Source: Gandjariella thermophila
GTDB taxonomy: Bacteria; Actinomycetota; Actinomycetes; Mycobacteriales; Pseudonocardiaceae
Length of the DNA stretch: 64,000 nucleotides
Reading direction: 5' to 3'
Assembly (NCBI RefSeq): GCF_005405885.1
Contig: NZ_BJFL01000013.1
Coordinates: 62,001 to 126,000, forward strand
This document shows, in pieces, positions 16,705-25,545 of the stretch. Below the pieces are notes generated by a model. The model was not told the origin of the DNA and made no database searches. It was given only the letters and a program-made list of their open reading frames with translations. The translations under genes were made by a program, and so were the position numbers. Positions within the stretch are counted from its first letter, which is position 1. Each line of letters opens with the position of its first letter.

Positions 16705-16757
16705 TCAGTATTCGTTACCGAACACGCACCGCGATCGGGTCGCCGGGGCGTGTCCTG
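16705..16757 (-). repeat. Dispersed intergenic repeat, truncated copy E
   Basis: Only the end proximal to the downstream gene is recognisable. On the minus strand GACCCGATCGCGGTGCG, TGTTCGGTAACG and a closing TACTGA align with the corresponding end of copies A and D. As with the full copies it lies upstream of a minus-strand gene (giant GT2, start 16659). The other half is replaced by the long hairpin at 16769-16815. Confidence 0.5.
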
Positions 16758-16768
16758 CGCGGGCGGCG

Positions 16769-16815
16769 CGCCGGTGGCCGTATCCGTTGCGGTGCAACGG
16801 ATACGGCCACCGGCG
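16769..16815 (-). terminator. 22-bp perfect hairpin downstream of whiB2
   Basis: Arms 16769-16790 and 16794-16815 are exact reverse complements around a 3-nt loop GGT. The stem contains GCCGTATCCGTTGC. It is about 90 nt past the whiB2 stop and before the giant glycosyltransferase. A perfect stem this long is unusual for a terminator; it may be a strong factor-independent stop or a relic of a mobile inverted repeat. No T-tract is present on either side. Confidence 0.6.
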
Positions 16816-16906
16816 GAGTGACCGGCCGGTCCGGACTCCCGATCGGACCGGCGCCTCGCCGAGGCATGCGCGCCCGGCGGTGGCGGCGGACGATGCCGCG
16901 AGCGGT

Positions 16907-17188
16907 TCAGCCCGCGCGCTTCTTCAGCTTCCGCCGCTCCCGTTCGGACAGTCCGCCCCAGATGCCGAACCGCTCGTCGTGCGCCAGGGCGTACTCAAGA
17001 CACTCGGCACGCACGTCGCAACCCTGGCAGATGCGCTTGGCCTCCCGTGTGGAGCCGCCCTTCTCCGGGAAGAACGCCTCCGGGTCGGTCTGGGCGCACA
17101 GCGCGTGCTCCTGCCACTCCTGCTCTTCGGCTCCGTCGAAGAGCGCGGCCAAGTCTCCCCACGATGTTGAGGTGTCCCCCCGCTCCAT
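16907..17188 (-). CDS. whiB2: WhiB-family iron-sulfur regulator (WhiB2/WhmD type)
   Basis: 93 residues from the ATG at 17188; an upstream ATG at 17215 would add nine residues. The four Fe-S cysteines are in ALCAQTD and CQGCDVRAEC (C-x2-C-x5-C). Then come the turn GIWGGLSERER and a basic C-terminus KLKK for DNA contact. WhiB2/WhmD controls septation and cell division together with the primary sigma factor. Position before fbiA matches Rv3260c. The 283-bp upstream gap shared with the M50 gene holds an 8-bp stem (17367-17374 / 17388-17395) of unknown role. Confidence 0.93.
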   Translation of the reverse strand: MERGDTSTSWGDLAALFDGAEEQEWQEHALCAQTDPEAFFPEKGGSTREAKRICQGCDVRAECLEYALAHDERFGIWGGLSERERRKLKKRAG

Positions 17189-17471
17189 CACGCGGCCCCC
17201 TTCGGTATGTTGCATGTCCGTCCGCCTCCTCGCCTTTCCGCACTCCCCGGTTGGCGGACACCATCCGCCGCCCCACGAAAACGGCGAATGACACCGATGT
17301 GATTACACCTGCGTCTCTGCAGGGGGTCAAGCGGAGCCCACTCCACAGGGGGACCCTCCGTCGATGCTGCCCAGTTACCCGCGCTAGCTGGGCAGACGGT
17401 GCTGCCGGCGGCGGTCGCCGGGCATGCCCCTCGCCGCCGCGCCGGTTGCCCCCGGCGGCCACACTGGTCGG

Positions 17472-18224
17472 GTGAATCCGACCACGGTTCGACCGAGTCC
17501 CCTGTTCCTCGGCATCCTTGCGGTCACCGTCGCCGGTGGCGTACTCACCGTGACCGGCTCGGACGCCGCGCAGACCGCCGGCCTCGTGCTGCTCGTACTC
17601 GGCGGCTGGGCGGTGTCGCTGTGTCTGCACGAGTTCGGCCACGCGTTGGTGGCCTACCGCGGCGGTGACCGCGCGGTGCGCGCCAAGGGCTACCTGACGC
17701 TGGATCCGCGCCGCTACACCGATCCCGGCCTGAGCCTGGTGCTGCCGCTGCTGATCCTGGTGATCGGCGGCATCCCGCTGCCCGGCGGCGCGGTGTGGAT
17801 CAACCACTACGCGTTGCGCTCCCGGGCCGTCGAGTCACTGGTCTCGCTCGCCGGGCCACTGTCCAATCTGGTGCTCGGCGTCCTGCTGGCCGGCTCGGTG
17901 GAGCTGTTCCACCCGCCGCTGGGGCTCACCGCGGCGCTGTCCCTGCTGGCGCTGCTGGAGGTGTTCGCCTTCGTCCTCAACATCCTCCCGGTGCCCGGCC
18001 TGGACGGGTTCGGCGCGCTGGAGCCCTTCCTGTCCGCCGAGTCCCGGAGCTTCGCCGCCAAGGTGCGGCCGTGGGCGCCGCTGGTGCTGTTCGCGATCCT
18101 GATCGCGATCCGCCCGGCGTACACGGTGTTCTCCGAGATCTCGCTGACGATCTTCAACGCGGTCGGCGGGAACGGGTTCTACGCGGAACTCGGGTTCGCC
18201 CGGTTCTTCTTCTGGCGGCGGTGA
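17472..18224 (+). CDS. Site-2 protease family (M50) intramembrane metallopeptidase
   Basis: 250 residues from the GTG at 17472 (NPTTVRPSPLFLGI). There are about six hydrophobic segments. The second holds the zinc motif LHEFGHALVAY (HExxH) near residue 56. A later one holds NILPVPGLDGFGAL, the partner NxxPxPxLDG motif providing the third ligand. Such enzymes cleave membrane-spanning substrates in regulated proteolysis. It precedes fbiA in the same direction, 47 nt away. The substrate is unknown; the nearby whiB2 is soluble and not an obvious target. Confidence 0.9.
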   Translation: MNPTTVRPSPLFLGILAVTVAGGVLTVTGSDAAQTAGLVLLVLGGWAVSLCLHEFGHALVAYRGGDRAVRAKGYLTLDPRRYTDPGLSLVLPLLILVIGGIPLPGGAVWINHYALRSRAVESLVSLAGPLSNLVLGVLLAGSVELFHPPLGLTAALSLLALLEVFAFVLNILPVPGLDGFGALEPFLSAESRSFAAKVRPWAPLVLFAILIAIRPAYTVFSEISLTIFNAVGGNGFYAELGFARFFFWRR

Positions 18225-18271
18225 CCGGGCCGGGCACGCCGGGTACTCCGAACGTGCGAGGATGGCCGCCC

Positions 18272-19339
18272 GTGAAGGTCGTGGTACTGGTCGGTGGGGT
18301 CGGCGGGGCCAGGTTCCTGCTGGGGTTGAAGGCCGCGCTGGGGTTGCCTCCGGTCGGCGCGGCACCGGAGGGGTCGCCGCACGAGGTGGTGGCCGTGGTG
18401 AACACCGCGGACGACGTGTGGCTGCACGGCCTGCGGATCTGCCCCGACCTGGATACCTGCATGTACACCCTGGGCGGCGGCATCGACCCGGACCGCGGCT
18501 GGGGCCGGGCCGACGAGACCTGGGTGGTCAAGGAGGAGTTGGCCGCCTACGGCGCGGACCCGACCTGGTTCGGCTTGGGCGACCGGGACATCGCCACGCA
18601 CCTGGTCCGCTCCCGGATGCTGCGCGCCGGCTTCCCGCTGTCCGCGGTGACCGAGGCGCTGTGCACCCGCTGGCGGCCCGGCGTGACGCTGCTGCCCATG
18701 TCCGACGACCGGGTGGAGACCCACGTCGTGGTGGACGAGCCGGGCGGCGAGCGCCGGGCGATCCACTTCCAGGAGTGGTGGGTGCGGCACCGCGCCGAGT
18801 TGACCGCGCACGCGATCGTGCCGGTGGGGGCGGAGCAGGCCAAGCCCGGTCCCGGCGTGATCGAGGCGATCGAGAGCGCGGACGCCGTGCTGCTCGCCCC
18901 GTCCAACCCGGTGGTCAGCATCGACACGATCCTGTCCGTGCCGGGGGTGCGGGACGCGCTGCGCGGCACCTCGGCCGGGGTGGTGGGGCTGTCCCCGATC
19001 ATCGGCGGCAAGGCGCTGCGCGGCATGGCGGACGCGTGCCTGTCCGCGATCGGCGTGGAGACCAGCGCCGAGGCGGTCGGCCGGCACTACGGCGGCCGCC
19101 CCGCCGAGGCGGCAGACAACACCGCCGAGGCAAGTCCTCCCGCCGAGGCGGCAGACAACACCGCCGAGGCGGCGGGCAGCGCGGCCGGCGTGCTGGACGG
19201 CTGGCTGGTGCACTCCACCGACACGGCCACCGTGCCCGGGGTGACGGTCCGGTCGGTGCCGCTGCTGATGTCCGACGTGCCGGCCACGGCCGCGATGGCC
19301 AGAGCCGCGCTCGATCTTGCCGGGGTGACCGTTGGCTGA
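18272..19339 (+). CDS. fbiA: F420 biosynthesis transferase FbiA (CofD)
   Basis: 355 residues from the GTG at 18272 ([18 protein letters not shown]). It transfers a (dehydro)phospholactate-type moiety from its GDP/guanosine-activated form to the deazaflavin Fo, giving F420-0 or its dehydro form. Diagnostic blocks: [51 protein letters not shown] and [14 protein letters not shown]. Odd: an Ala/Glu-rich insert near residues 275-308 encoded by two identical 32-bp repeats (19100-19131, 19139-19170). It overlaps fbiB by 8 nt. Confidence 0.95.
   Translation: MKVVVLVGGVGGARFLLGLKAALGLPPVGAAPEGSPHEVVAVVNTADDVWLHGLRICPDLDTCMYTLGGGIDPDRGWGRADETWVVKEELAAYGADPTWFGLGDRDIATHLVRSRMLRAGFPLSAVTEALCTRWRPGVTLLPMSDDRVETHVVVDEPGGERRAIHFQEWWVRHRAELTAHAIVPVGAEQAKPGPGVIEAIESADAVLLAPSNPVVSIDTILSVPGVRDALRGTSAGVVGLSPIIGGKALRGMADACLSAIGVETSAEAVGRHYGGRPAEAADNTAEASPPAEAADNTAEAAGSAAGVLDGWLVHSTDTATVPGVTVRSVPLLMSDVPATAAMARAALDLAGVTVG
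19100..19170 (+). repeat. In-frame tandem duplication inside fbiA
   Basis: Two identical 32-bp units (19100-19131 and 19139-19170), period 39 bp or 13 codons, encode [11 protein letters not shown] twice. The insert lies between the conserved [17 protein letters not shown] segment and [12 protein letters not shown]. Period divisible by three keeps the frame open, typical of slippage in a surface loop. Confidence 0.9.
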
Positions 19340-20708
19340 GCAACCCACCGGGGTCGTCGTGCCCGTGCCCGACCACGCCGCACCGGGACGGCTGGAGCTG
19401 CTGCCGGTCAGCGGGTTGCCCGAGTTCCGCCCCGGCGACGACCTGGCCGGCGCGATCGCCGGCGCCGCGCCCTGGCTGGTGGACGGCGACGTCGTCGTGG
19501 TCACCAGCAAGGTGGTGTCCAAGGTGGAAGGACGCCTGGTACCGGTGCCGGTCGACCCGGCCGCGCGCGAGCGGGCCAGGCGGGAGCTGGTGGCCGCCGA
19601 GTCGGTGCGGGTGCTGGCCCGCCGGGGGCAGACGCTGATCACCCAGAACCGCCTCGGCATCGTGCAGGCCGCGGCCGGCGTGGACGCCTCCAACGTGGCC
19701 GGCAACGAGTTGGCGCTGCTGCCCGAGGACCCGGACGCCTCCGCCGCCCGGCTGCGCGCCGCGCTGCGCGAGCGGCTCGGCGTGGAGGTGGCCGTGGTTG
19801 TCACCGACACCATGGGTCGGACCTGGCGCAACGGCCAGACCGACGTGGCGATCGGCTCGGCCGGGCTGGCCGTGCTGCACGGCTACGCCGGCGCGGTGGA
19901 CGGGCAGGGCAACGAGCTGGCCGTCACCGAGATCGCGGTGGCCGACGAGGTGGCCGCCGCCGCCGACCTGGTCAAGGGCAAGCTGGGTGGCGTGCCGGTG
20001 GCGGTACTGCGCGGCCTGGCCACCGTGGACGACGGGTCGACCGCGCGGCGGCTGGTGCGGCCGGTGGAGGACGACCTGTTCCGGCTGGGCACCGCGGAGG
20101 CGCTCGCCGAGGGCCGGCGGGAGGCGGTGCTGCTGCGCCGGTCGGTGCGCGCGTTCACCGACGAGCCGGTGGACGTGGCCACGCTGCACCGGGCGGTCGG
20201 CGCGGCGCTCACCGCGCCCGCCCCGCACCACACCCGGCCGGTGCGGTTCGTGCACCTGCGGGACGCGGGCCGGCGGGCCCGGCTGCTGGCCGCGATGCGC
20301 GAGGCGTGGCGGGCGGACCTGCGCGGCGACGGGCTCGCCGAGGACCGGATCGAGCGCCGGGTGGCCCGCGGTGACCTGCTCTACGCCGCTCCCGAGGTGG
20401 TGCTGCCGTTCCTGGTGACCGACGGCGCGCACGACTACCCGGACACCCGCCGCGCCGGGGCGGAGAAGACGATGTTCGTGGTGGCCGGCGGCGCCGCGGT
20501 GCAGGGGCTGCTCGTCGCGCTGGCCGCGGAGGGGCTGGGCTCCTGCTGGGTGTCCTCGACGATCTTCTGCCCGGACGTGGTGCGCGCGGTGCTCGACCTG
20601 CCGGAGTCGTGGGAACCGCTGGGCGCGGTCGCCGTCGGGCATCCCGCCGGCGGCGAACAGGGTCCCCGCCCGCCCCGCGAGTTGACCGACGGGTTGGTGG
20701 AGCGATGA
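19332..20708 (+). CDS. fbiB: F420:gamma-glutamyl ligase fused to nitroreductase-fold reductase, FbiB
   Basis: 458 residues, TTG start ([11 protein letters not shown]) overlapping the fbiA stop. Residues ~1-250 are the CofE-type ligase: [69 protein letters not shown]. Residues ~255-458 are an FMN-binding nitroreductase-like domain ([27 protein letters not shown]) that in mycobacteria reduces dehydro-F420-0. It adds the glutamate tail and finishes F420. The stop overlaps the Nudix gene (ATGA). Confidence 0.95.
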   Translation: MAEQPTGVVVPVPDHAAPGRLELLPVSGLPEFRPGDDLAGAIAGAAPWLVDGDVVVVTSKVVSKVEGRLVPVPVDPAARERARRELVAAESVRVLARRGQTLITQNRLGIVQAAAGVDASNVAGNELALLPEDPDASAARLRAALRERLGVEVAVVVTDTMGRTWRNGQTDVAIGSAGLAVLHGYAGAVDGQGNELAVTEIAVADEVAAAADLVKGKLGGVPVAVLRGLATVDDGSTARRLVRPVEDDLFRLGTAEALAEGRREAVLLRRSVRAFTDEPVDVATLHRAVGAALTAPAPHHTRPVRFVHLRDAGRRARLLAAMREAWRADLRGDGLAEDRIERRVARGDLLYAAPEVVLPFLVTDGAHDYPDTRRAGAEKTMFVVAGGAAVQGLLVALAAEGLGSCWVSSTIFCPDVVRAVLDLPESWEPLGAVAVGHPAGGEQGPRPPRELTDGLVER

Positions 20709-21247
20709 GGCAACTGCATCTGGACGCCACCTCGCTGCTCGGCGGCTGGTCCGCGCCCGACCCCGAGCAGGACGCGCTGCGGCACGCCTATCTCGGCTTC
20801 CTCGCCGTCCGGGAGGACGCCTGCCTGCGCTCCTGCGTGCCCGGGCACCTCACCGCGTCCGCGCTGGTGCTGGACGAGGCGCGGGAGCGGGTGCTGCTCA
20901 CCCTGCATCCCCGGGTGGGCCGGTGGCTGCAGCTCGGCGGGCACTGCGAACCGGCGGACGGCACGCTGGCCGCCGCGGCGCTGCGCGAGGCCACCGAGGA
21001 GTCCGGCATCGAGGGCCTGCGCATCGAACCGTCGCCGCTGCACCTCGAGGTGCACCCGATCACCTGCTCGCTGGGGGTGCCGACCCGGCATTTCGACGTG
21101 CGGTTCCTGGTGGTCGCGCCGGCCGGCGCGCGGGAGGTGCGCAGCGACGAGTCGCTGGACCTGCGCTGGTGGCCGCTGTCCGACCTGCCCGAGGACACCG
21201 ACAGCGTGCCTCGCATGGTGGAGCTGGCTCTGGCCCGGACGGGTTGA
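20705..21247 (+). CDS. NUDIX hydrolase in the F420 operon
   Basis: 180 residues from the ATG that overlaps the fbiB stop by 4 nt. The Nudix box reads [25 protein letters not shown] across a slightly long spacing; the REATEES core supplies the metal-binding Glu residues. It hydrolyses a nucleoside-diphosphate-linked compound. Its place behind fbiAB suggests clean-up of a GDP/guanosine-linked F420 intermediate or byproduct, but that is inference. No signal peptide. Confidence 0.88.
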   Translation: MRQLHLDATSLLGGWSAPDPEQDALRHAYLGFLAVREDACLRSCVPGHLTASALVLDEARERVLLTLHPRVGRWLQLGGHCEPADGTLAAAALREATEESGIEGLRIEPSPLHLEVHPITCSLGVPTRHFDVRFLVVAPAGAREVRSDESLDLRWWPLSDLPEDTDSVPRMVELALARTG

Positions 21248-21292
21248 TAACGGAGAGCCTTCGGTCACTTCCGATCAAGGAATCCCGCGTAT

Positions 21293-21311
21293 ATGTTGCG
21301 GCGGCCAACAT
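21293..21311. promoter_or_regulatory. Inverted repeat upstream of the sugar-binding lipoprotein gene
   Basis: ATGTTG and CAACAT separated by 7 nt, about 46 nt upstream of the lipoprotein ATG. The size and symmetry are those of a LacI/GntR-type operator. No regulator gene is adjacent. Confidence 0.3.
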
Positions 21312-21356
21312 TCGCGATGCGCCGATGATATCGGCACGGTGACGAAGGGGTCGCCG

Positions 21357-22457
21357 ATGCGTAACAGAACTCGGGCTCTGCTGGCCACGAGCTGGACGTT
21401 ACTGCTTTTCGTGTCGGGATGCGAAGGCGGTGGCGGCGCGGAGACGCCACCCGCGAATCGACCGAAAGTGGGCGTCATTCTGCCGGACCGGACGACGTCG
21501 GCGCGCTGGGAAACGCTCGATCATCCACTTCTCGCGAGCGCACTCGCGGCGACCGGGGTGGACGCCGACATCAGAAACGCCGACGGAGATGTCCAGAAAT
21601 TCTCCCAGGACGCCGACGACCTGATCCGGAAGGGCGTCAAGGTCCTCATGGTGGTCAGCCTCGACTCGCAGAGCGGCGCCGAGGTGGAGCGGAAGGCTCG
21701 GGCGGCCGGCGTGGCGACGGTCGACTACGACCGGCTGACCCTCGGCGGCTCCGCCAGTTACTACGTCTCCTTCGACAACGTCGGCGTCGGCCAGTTGCAG
21801 GCGCAGGGACTGGTGGACTGCCTGGGTCAGAAACGGGGCGCGAGAATCGTTGAGATCGAGGGCGCTCCCACCGACAACAATGCCACCCTGTTCCACCAGG
21901 GGCAGGAGCAGGTGCTCAAACCGAAGTACGATTCCGGCGAATACACGCTGGTCCGGTCGCAGCCCATCGACAATTGGGACGCCGAGCAGGCCGGCGGGGT
22001 CTTCGAGCAGATCCTCGACGCCAACCGGGACCGGGTCGACGGCGTGGTCGCCGCCAATGACGGCCTGGCGGACGCGGTGATCAGCGTGCTGCGGCAGCAC
22101 GGGCTGGCCGGCAAGGTCCCGGTCACCGGGCAGGACGCCACCCTGGCCGGGCTGCGCTCCGTGCTGCGCGGCGACCAGTGCATGTCGGTGTACAAGCCGG
22201 TCCGGGACGAGGCCGCCGCGGCGGCCGGCCTGGTCAGCGCGCTGGCCAAGGGCGACAAGGGCAGCGCCGACACGCTGGCCACCGGGGTGGTTCGGGACGA
22301 GGCGGGCCACCGGGACGTGCCGGCACTGCTGATCAAGCCCACGATGATCACCAAGGCCAACATCAAGAAGGTGGTCAGCGACAACGCCGTGTCCGCCGCC
22401 GACCTGTGTGCCGGCGACCTGGCTCCGCTGTGCCGCGCCGCCGACCTCCCCGGCTAG
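21357..22457 (+). CDS. Sugar ABC transporter substrate-binding lipoprotein (xylose/ribose type), orphan
   Basis: 366 residues from the ATG at 21357. A signal peptide ends in a lipobox VSGC followed by a Gly-rich linker, so the protein is an anchored lipoprotein. The body is a periplasmic-binding-protein type-1 fold of the XylF/RbsB group: VGVILPDRTTSARWE, DADDLIRKGVKVLMVVSLDSQ, GVATVDYDRLTLGG, GVVAANDGLADAVISVL, GQDATLAGLRSVLRGDQCMSVYKP. No permease or ATPase gene is adjacent, so it is either served by a distant transporter or acts as a sensor. Confidence 0.88.
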   Translation: MRNRTRALLATSWTLLLFVSGCEGGGGAETPPANRPKVGVILPDRTTSARWETLDHPLLASALAATGVDADIRNADGDVQKFSQDADDLIRKGVKVLMVVSLDSQSGAEVERKARAAGVATVDYDRLTLGGSASYYVSFDNVGVGQLQAQGLVDCLGQKRGARIVEIEGAPTDNNATLFHQGQEQVLKPKYDSGEYTLVRSQPIDNWDAEQAGGVFEQILDANRDRVDGVVAANDGLADAVISVLRQHGLAGKVPVTGQDATLAGLRSVLRGDQCMSVYKPVRDEAAAAAGLVSALAKGDKGSADTLATGVVRDEAGHRDVPALLIKPTMITKANIKKVVSDNAVSAADLCAGDLAPLCRAADLPG

Positions 22458-22520
22458 CAGCGACCGTGACGGCGCGGTGCCGACGGGCCGACACGTGGCG
22501 TGCGCCGCCGGAACGGGCTG

Positions 22521-23453
22521 TCAGATGCCCCGGTAGTCGCGCGGGCTGTAGCGGGGGCCGAACCGGGGACGGCGGAACCCGGCCACCTCGACGTAGCGCA
22601 CGGCGCGCTGCCGCTGCGGCGCGTACGGCGCGAGCACCCGCCGCATGCCCTCGTCGTCCAGCGGCCGGCCGACCAGTGCCATGCCGACCACGCTGGGAAT
22701 GTGGAAGTCGCCGAAGCTCACCGCGTCCGGGTCGGCCCAGGCGCGCTGGGCGACCTCGGCGGCGGTCCACACGCCGATCCCCGGCACCCGGCGCAGCAGG
22801 TCCCGGCCGGCGGTGCCGCGTAGTTCGGCGGCCCGTTCCAGCCGGTGCGCCACCCGCGCGGCGGCCAGCAGCGCCCGCCGCCTGGCGCCGTCCACGCCGG
22901 CCCGGTGCCAGTCCCAGTCCGGCACGGCCAGCAGCGCCTGCGGCGTGGGCGGCACCCGCATGCCGCGCGGCGCCGGTCCGGGCGCGGGCTCGCCGAACCA
23001 CCGGCACAGCTCGCGCCAGGACCGCCGGGCCTCGTAGCCGGTCACCTTCTGCTCCAGGATCGCCGGCACCAGCACGTCCCACACCCGGCGGGTGGCGGAG
23101 AGCCGCAGCCCGGGGTTGCGCCGGCGGACATCGGCCACGACCGGGTGGTGCGCGGCGAAGCCGGTGTCGTCGTCCCGCGCACCGAGCAGCGCGGGTACGC
23201 CGGAGAGCAGCCACTCCGCGCCGGGCCCCCAGGCGTCGGCCAGCACCTCGCCGTCGCCGCGCCGGCGCAGCGCGAGGCTGCCCGGACCGGCCGGGGTGTT
23301 CGCGGCCAGCCACCACACACCGGCGGCGTCCACCTGGTGCGCCGGGTCGCCGCGACCCCGCCGCAGCGGCCCGAGGACCGCGCCGAGATCGAGGGGGAAA
23401 GCCGGCCGCCAGGTGCGCTGCCGACCCGTTGCGGTCGTGACAGGCATGGTCAC
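22521..23453 (-). CDS. DNA-3-methyladenine glycosylase II-like (AlkA, HhH-GPD)
   Basis: About 310 residues. An N-terminal AlkA-like domain is followed by the HhH-GPD fold: helix-hairpin-helix LLRRVPGIGVWTAAEVAQRAW near residue 215, then VSFGDFHIP supplying the catalytic Asp. It removes alkylated purines in base-excision repair. Its GTG overlaps the manC stop by 4 nt (GTGA); the ATG at 23447 is an alternative. The C-terminus is basic and aromatic. Confidence 0.88.
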   Translation of the reverse strand: MTMPVTTATGRQRTWRPAFPLDLGAVLGPLRRGRGDPAHQVDAAGVWWLAANTPAGPGSLALRRRGDGEVLADAWGPGAEWLLSGVPALLGARDDDTGFAAHHPVVADVRRRNPGLRLSATRRVWDVLVPAILEQKVTGYEARRSWRELCRWFGEPAPGPAPRGMRVPPTPQALLAVPDWDWHRAGVDGARRRALLAAARVAHRLERAAELRGTAGRDLLRRVPGIGVWTAAEVAQRAWADPDAVSFGDFHIPSVVGMALVGRPLDDEGMRRVLAPYAPQRQRAVRYVEVAGFRRPRFGPRYSPRDYRGI

Positions 23454-24559
23454 ACGTCGGAGGAGAACCGGATGGCGCCGTCGGGCAGGTGCACGCCCGG
23501 CCAGAGGCGCACGCCGTCGAGCAGTTCGCAGCCGGCGCCCACCACGGCCTTGTCGCCGACCACCGCGCCGCGCACCACCGCGCCGTCGCCGACCAGGGCG
23601 TGCGCGCCGATCACCGAGTCCTCCACCACCGCGCCGGCACCAACCACGGCGCCGTCGAAGAGCACCGATCCGCGCACCCTCGCCCCGGCACCGACCTGGC
23701 AGCCGGCGCCGATCGTGCAGCCGCCGGCCAGTTCCGCACCCTCACGCACCCGGGCGCCCTCCAGCACCAGCGCCTCGCCCGGGTCGCCGGGCAGCGCGGC
23801 GGACGGCGCGATGCCGCGCACCAGATCGGCGCTGCCCCGGACGAACGCCGCCGGCGTGCCCAGGTCCAGCCAGTAGGACGAGTCCACGTGCCCCTGCAGC
23901 CGGGCGCCGCTGGCCAGCAGGCCGGGGAAGGTCTCCCGCTCGACGGAGACCGGCCGGCCGGCCGGGATGGACTCGACCGCCTCCCGGCGGAACACGTAGC
24001 ACCCGGCATTGACCTGGTCGGTCGGCGGGTTGTCGGTCTTCTCCAGGAACGCGGTGACCCGCCCGTCGGCGTCGGTGGGCACGCAGCCGAACCGCCGGGG
24101 GTCGTCCACCCGCACCAGGTGCAGGGTCACGTCCGCGGCGTTCGCCCGGTGGGTGGCCAGCACCGCCGGAAGGTCGACGCCGGAGAGGATGTCGCCGTTG
24201 AAGACCATGGCGTCGGGCTCGCGCAGCCGGTCGGCCACGTTGCGGATCGCGCCGCCGGTGTCCAGCGGCTCGTCCTCCACGACGTACTCCAGATCCAGGC
24301 CAAGCCGGGAGCCGTCGCCGAAGTACTCCTGGAACACCTCCGCCTTGTACGAGGTACCGAGCACGACGTGGTTGATCCCGGCCGCGGCGATCCGGGACAG
24401 CAGGTGGGTCAGGAACGGCACGCCCGCGGTGGGCAGCATCGGCTTGGGCGCGGAGAGGGTCAGCGGGCGCAGCCGGGTGCCCTTGCCGCCGACCAGCACC
24501 ACCGCGTCGACCCCGCGCGCCGGCTCCGGGGGGTCTGGCTCAGGTGTGCTCACCGACAT
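23450..24559 (-). CDS. manC: Mannose-1-phosphate guanylyltransferase (GDP-mannose pyrophosphorylase)
   Basis: 369 residues from the ATG at 24559; a frame extension to 24586 adds nine. It makes GDP-mannose from mannose-1-P and GTP. The nucleotidyltransferase N-domain has VVLVGGKGTRLRPLTL (signature GGxGTRL), APKPMLPTAG and MVFNGDIL. The C-terminus is a left-handed beta-helix of hexapeptides (GAGARVRGSVLFDGAVVGAGA). Position corresponds to Rv3264c. It shares a divergent promoter region with the Gln/His-rich gene. Confidence 0.93.
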   Translation of the reverse strand: MSVSTPEPDPPEPARGVDAVVLVGGKGTRLRPLTLSAPKPMLPTAGVPFLTHLLSRIAAAGINHVVLGTSYKAEVFQEYFGDGSRLGLDLEYVVEDEPLDTGGAIRNVADRLREPDAMVFNGDILSGVDLPAVLATHRANAADVTLHLVRVDDPRRFGCVPTDADGRVTAFLEKTDNPPTDQVNAGCYVFRREAVESIPAGRPVSVERETFPGLLASGARLQGHVDSSYWLDLGTPAAFVRGSADLVRGIAPSAALPGDPGEALVLEGARVREGAELAGGCTIGAGCQVGAGARVRGSVLFDGAVVGAGAVVEDSVIGAHALVGDGAVVRGAVVGDKAVVGAGCELLDGVRLWPGVHLPDGAIRFSSDV

Positions 24560-24732
24560 GCCGGTTGCCTCCTCCGCTGTCCTCAACCCGGTATGGGGGA
24601 ATACTCTGGCAGACGCATGTCGAGCACGGGGGCAGCGGTCCCGTCCAACGGCGGGCGGGCAGCGGCCGCACGGTGCCGAAGGACCGCCGGCGAATGCTGC
24701 CGGCCTCAGGCAACGTAGGAGAGGTCAGCAGG

Positions 24733-25440
24733 ATGGACCCCCGCGACCGGGCCGAGGCTCAGCTCGCCCGCGCTCGCGCCCGAGGCGCCCATGTGGTCAC
24801 TCCGGACAGCGCCACATCGCCGATGGACGCGAGCAACACGGTGCAGATTCCCAGGGTGGTCGTGAACGACGCGGATCCGCGGCAGGGCGGCCGGGACGCC
24901 ACGATGGTCCTTCCGCCGGGCGCGGCGCCCGGGGCCCAACCGGCCGGGCCGCCGCAGCACCTCGGCCACGCACCGCAGCAGCGCACCTCGGCGCCGCCGC
25001 CCAGCCCCCAGCAGTACGGCTCCCCGGAGCACGGCACCCACCAGCAGCACGGCGGCCAGCAGCACGGCGGTCAGCAGCAGGGCCCGCAACAGCAGGGCGA
25101 CCCGCGGGGCGGGCACAGGCAGCAGCCGCATCATGCGCCGCCGCCCGGCGCGCAGCACCAGACCTCCCAGCAGCCGGGCATGCAGCAGCAGAACTCTCCG
25201 CACCAGGGTGCGCAGCAGCACGGCTCGCCGGAACGCACCGCGCCGCACCCCTCGGGTCAGCCGCACCAGGCCCACCCGCAGCACCCGGTGCAGAAGCCGC
25301 TCACCCGGCAGCTTCCCGGCCTGCTGCCCACGGTGCAGCAGGCCCAGCCGCACCGGCCCAGCCTGGCCGAGCGGCTCAACGGGGAACTGGTCGACCCGGG
25401 CGAGGGTCCCGAGAACGGCCAGCGGGACCAGCGCCGCTGA
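24733..25440 (+). CDS. Gln/His/Pro-rich low-complexity protein with conserved head
   Basis: 235 residues. The first ~50 (DRAEAQLARARARGAHVVTP, then SPMDASNTVQIPRVVV) look like a conserved domain that I believe occurs at this locus in related actinobacteria. Residues ~60-200 are a compositionally extreme stretch of Gln, His, Pro and Gly with QQHGG repeats. The tail RPSLAERLNGELVDPGEGPE is ordinary. No signal peptide or membrane segment. The His/Gln tract could bind metals or drive assembly; no function can be assigned. It is divergent from manC and convergent with wbbL. Confidence 0.75.
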   Translation: MDPRDRAEAQLARARARGAHVVTPDSATSPMDASNTVQIPRVVVNDADPRQGGRDATMVLPPGAAPGAQPAGPPQHLGHAPQQRTSAPPPSPQQYGSPEHGTHQQHGGQQHGGQQQGPQQQGDPRGGHRQQPHHAPPPGAQHQTSQQPGMQQQNSPHQGAQQHGSPERTAPHPSGQPHQAHPQHPVQKPLTRQLPGLLPTVQQAQPHRPSLAERLNGELVDPGEGPENGQRDQRR

Positions 25441-25545
25441 GCCGAGCCGCGCGGTCGCCCGCGAAATCCGCCGGGCGGGGTCAGCCGGCGAAACCAGCCG
25501 GGCAGCATGAGCCCGCGCGGCCGGCGGCGAACCTCCCGTGCCGGA

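Noticed and set aside
19332..19400. Alternative later start for fbiB
   Set aside because: The TTG at 19332 gives the family-typical N-terminus and the overlap expected of a coupled gene.
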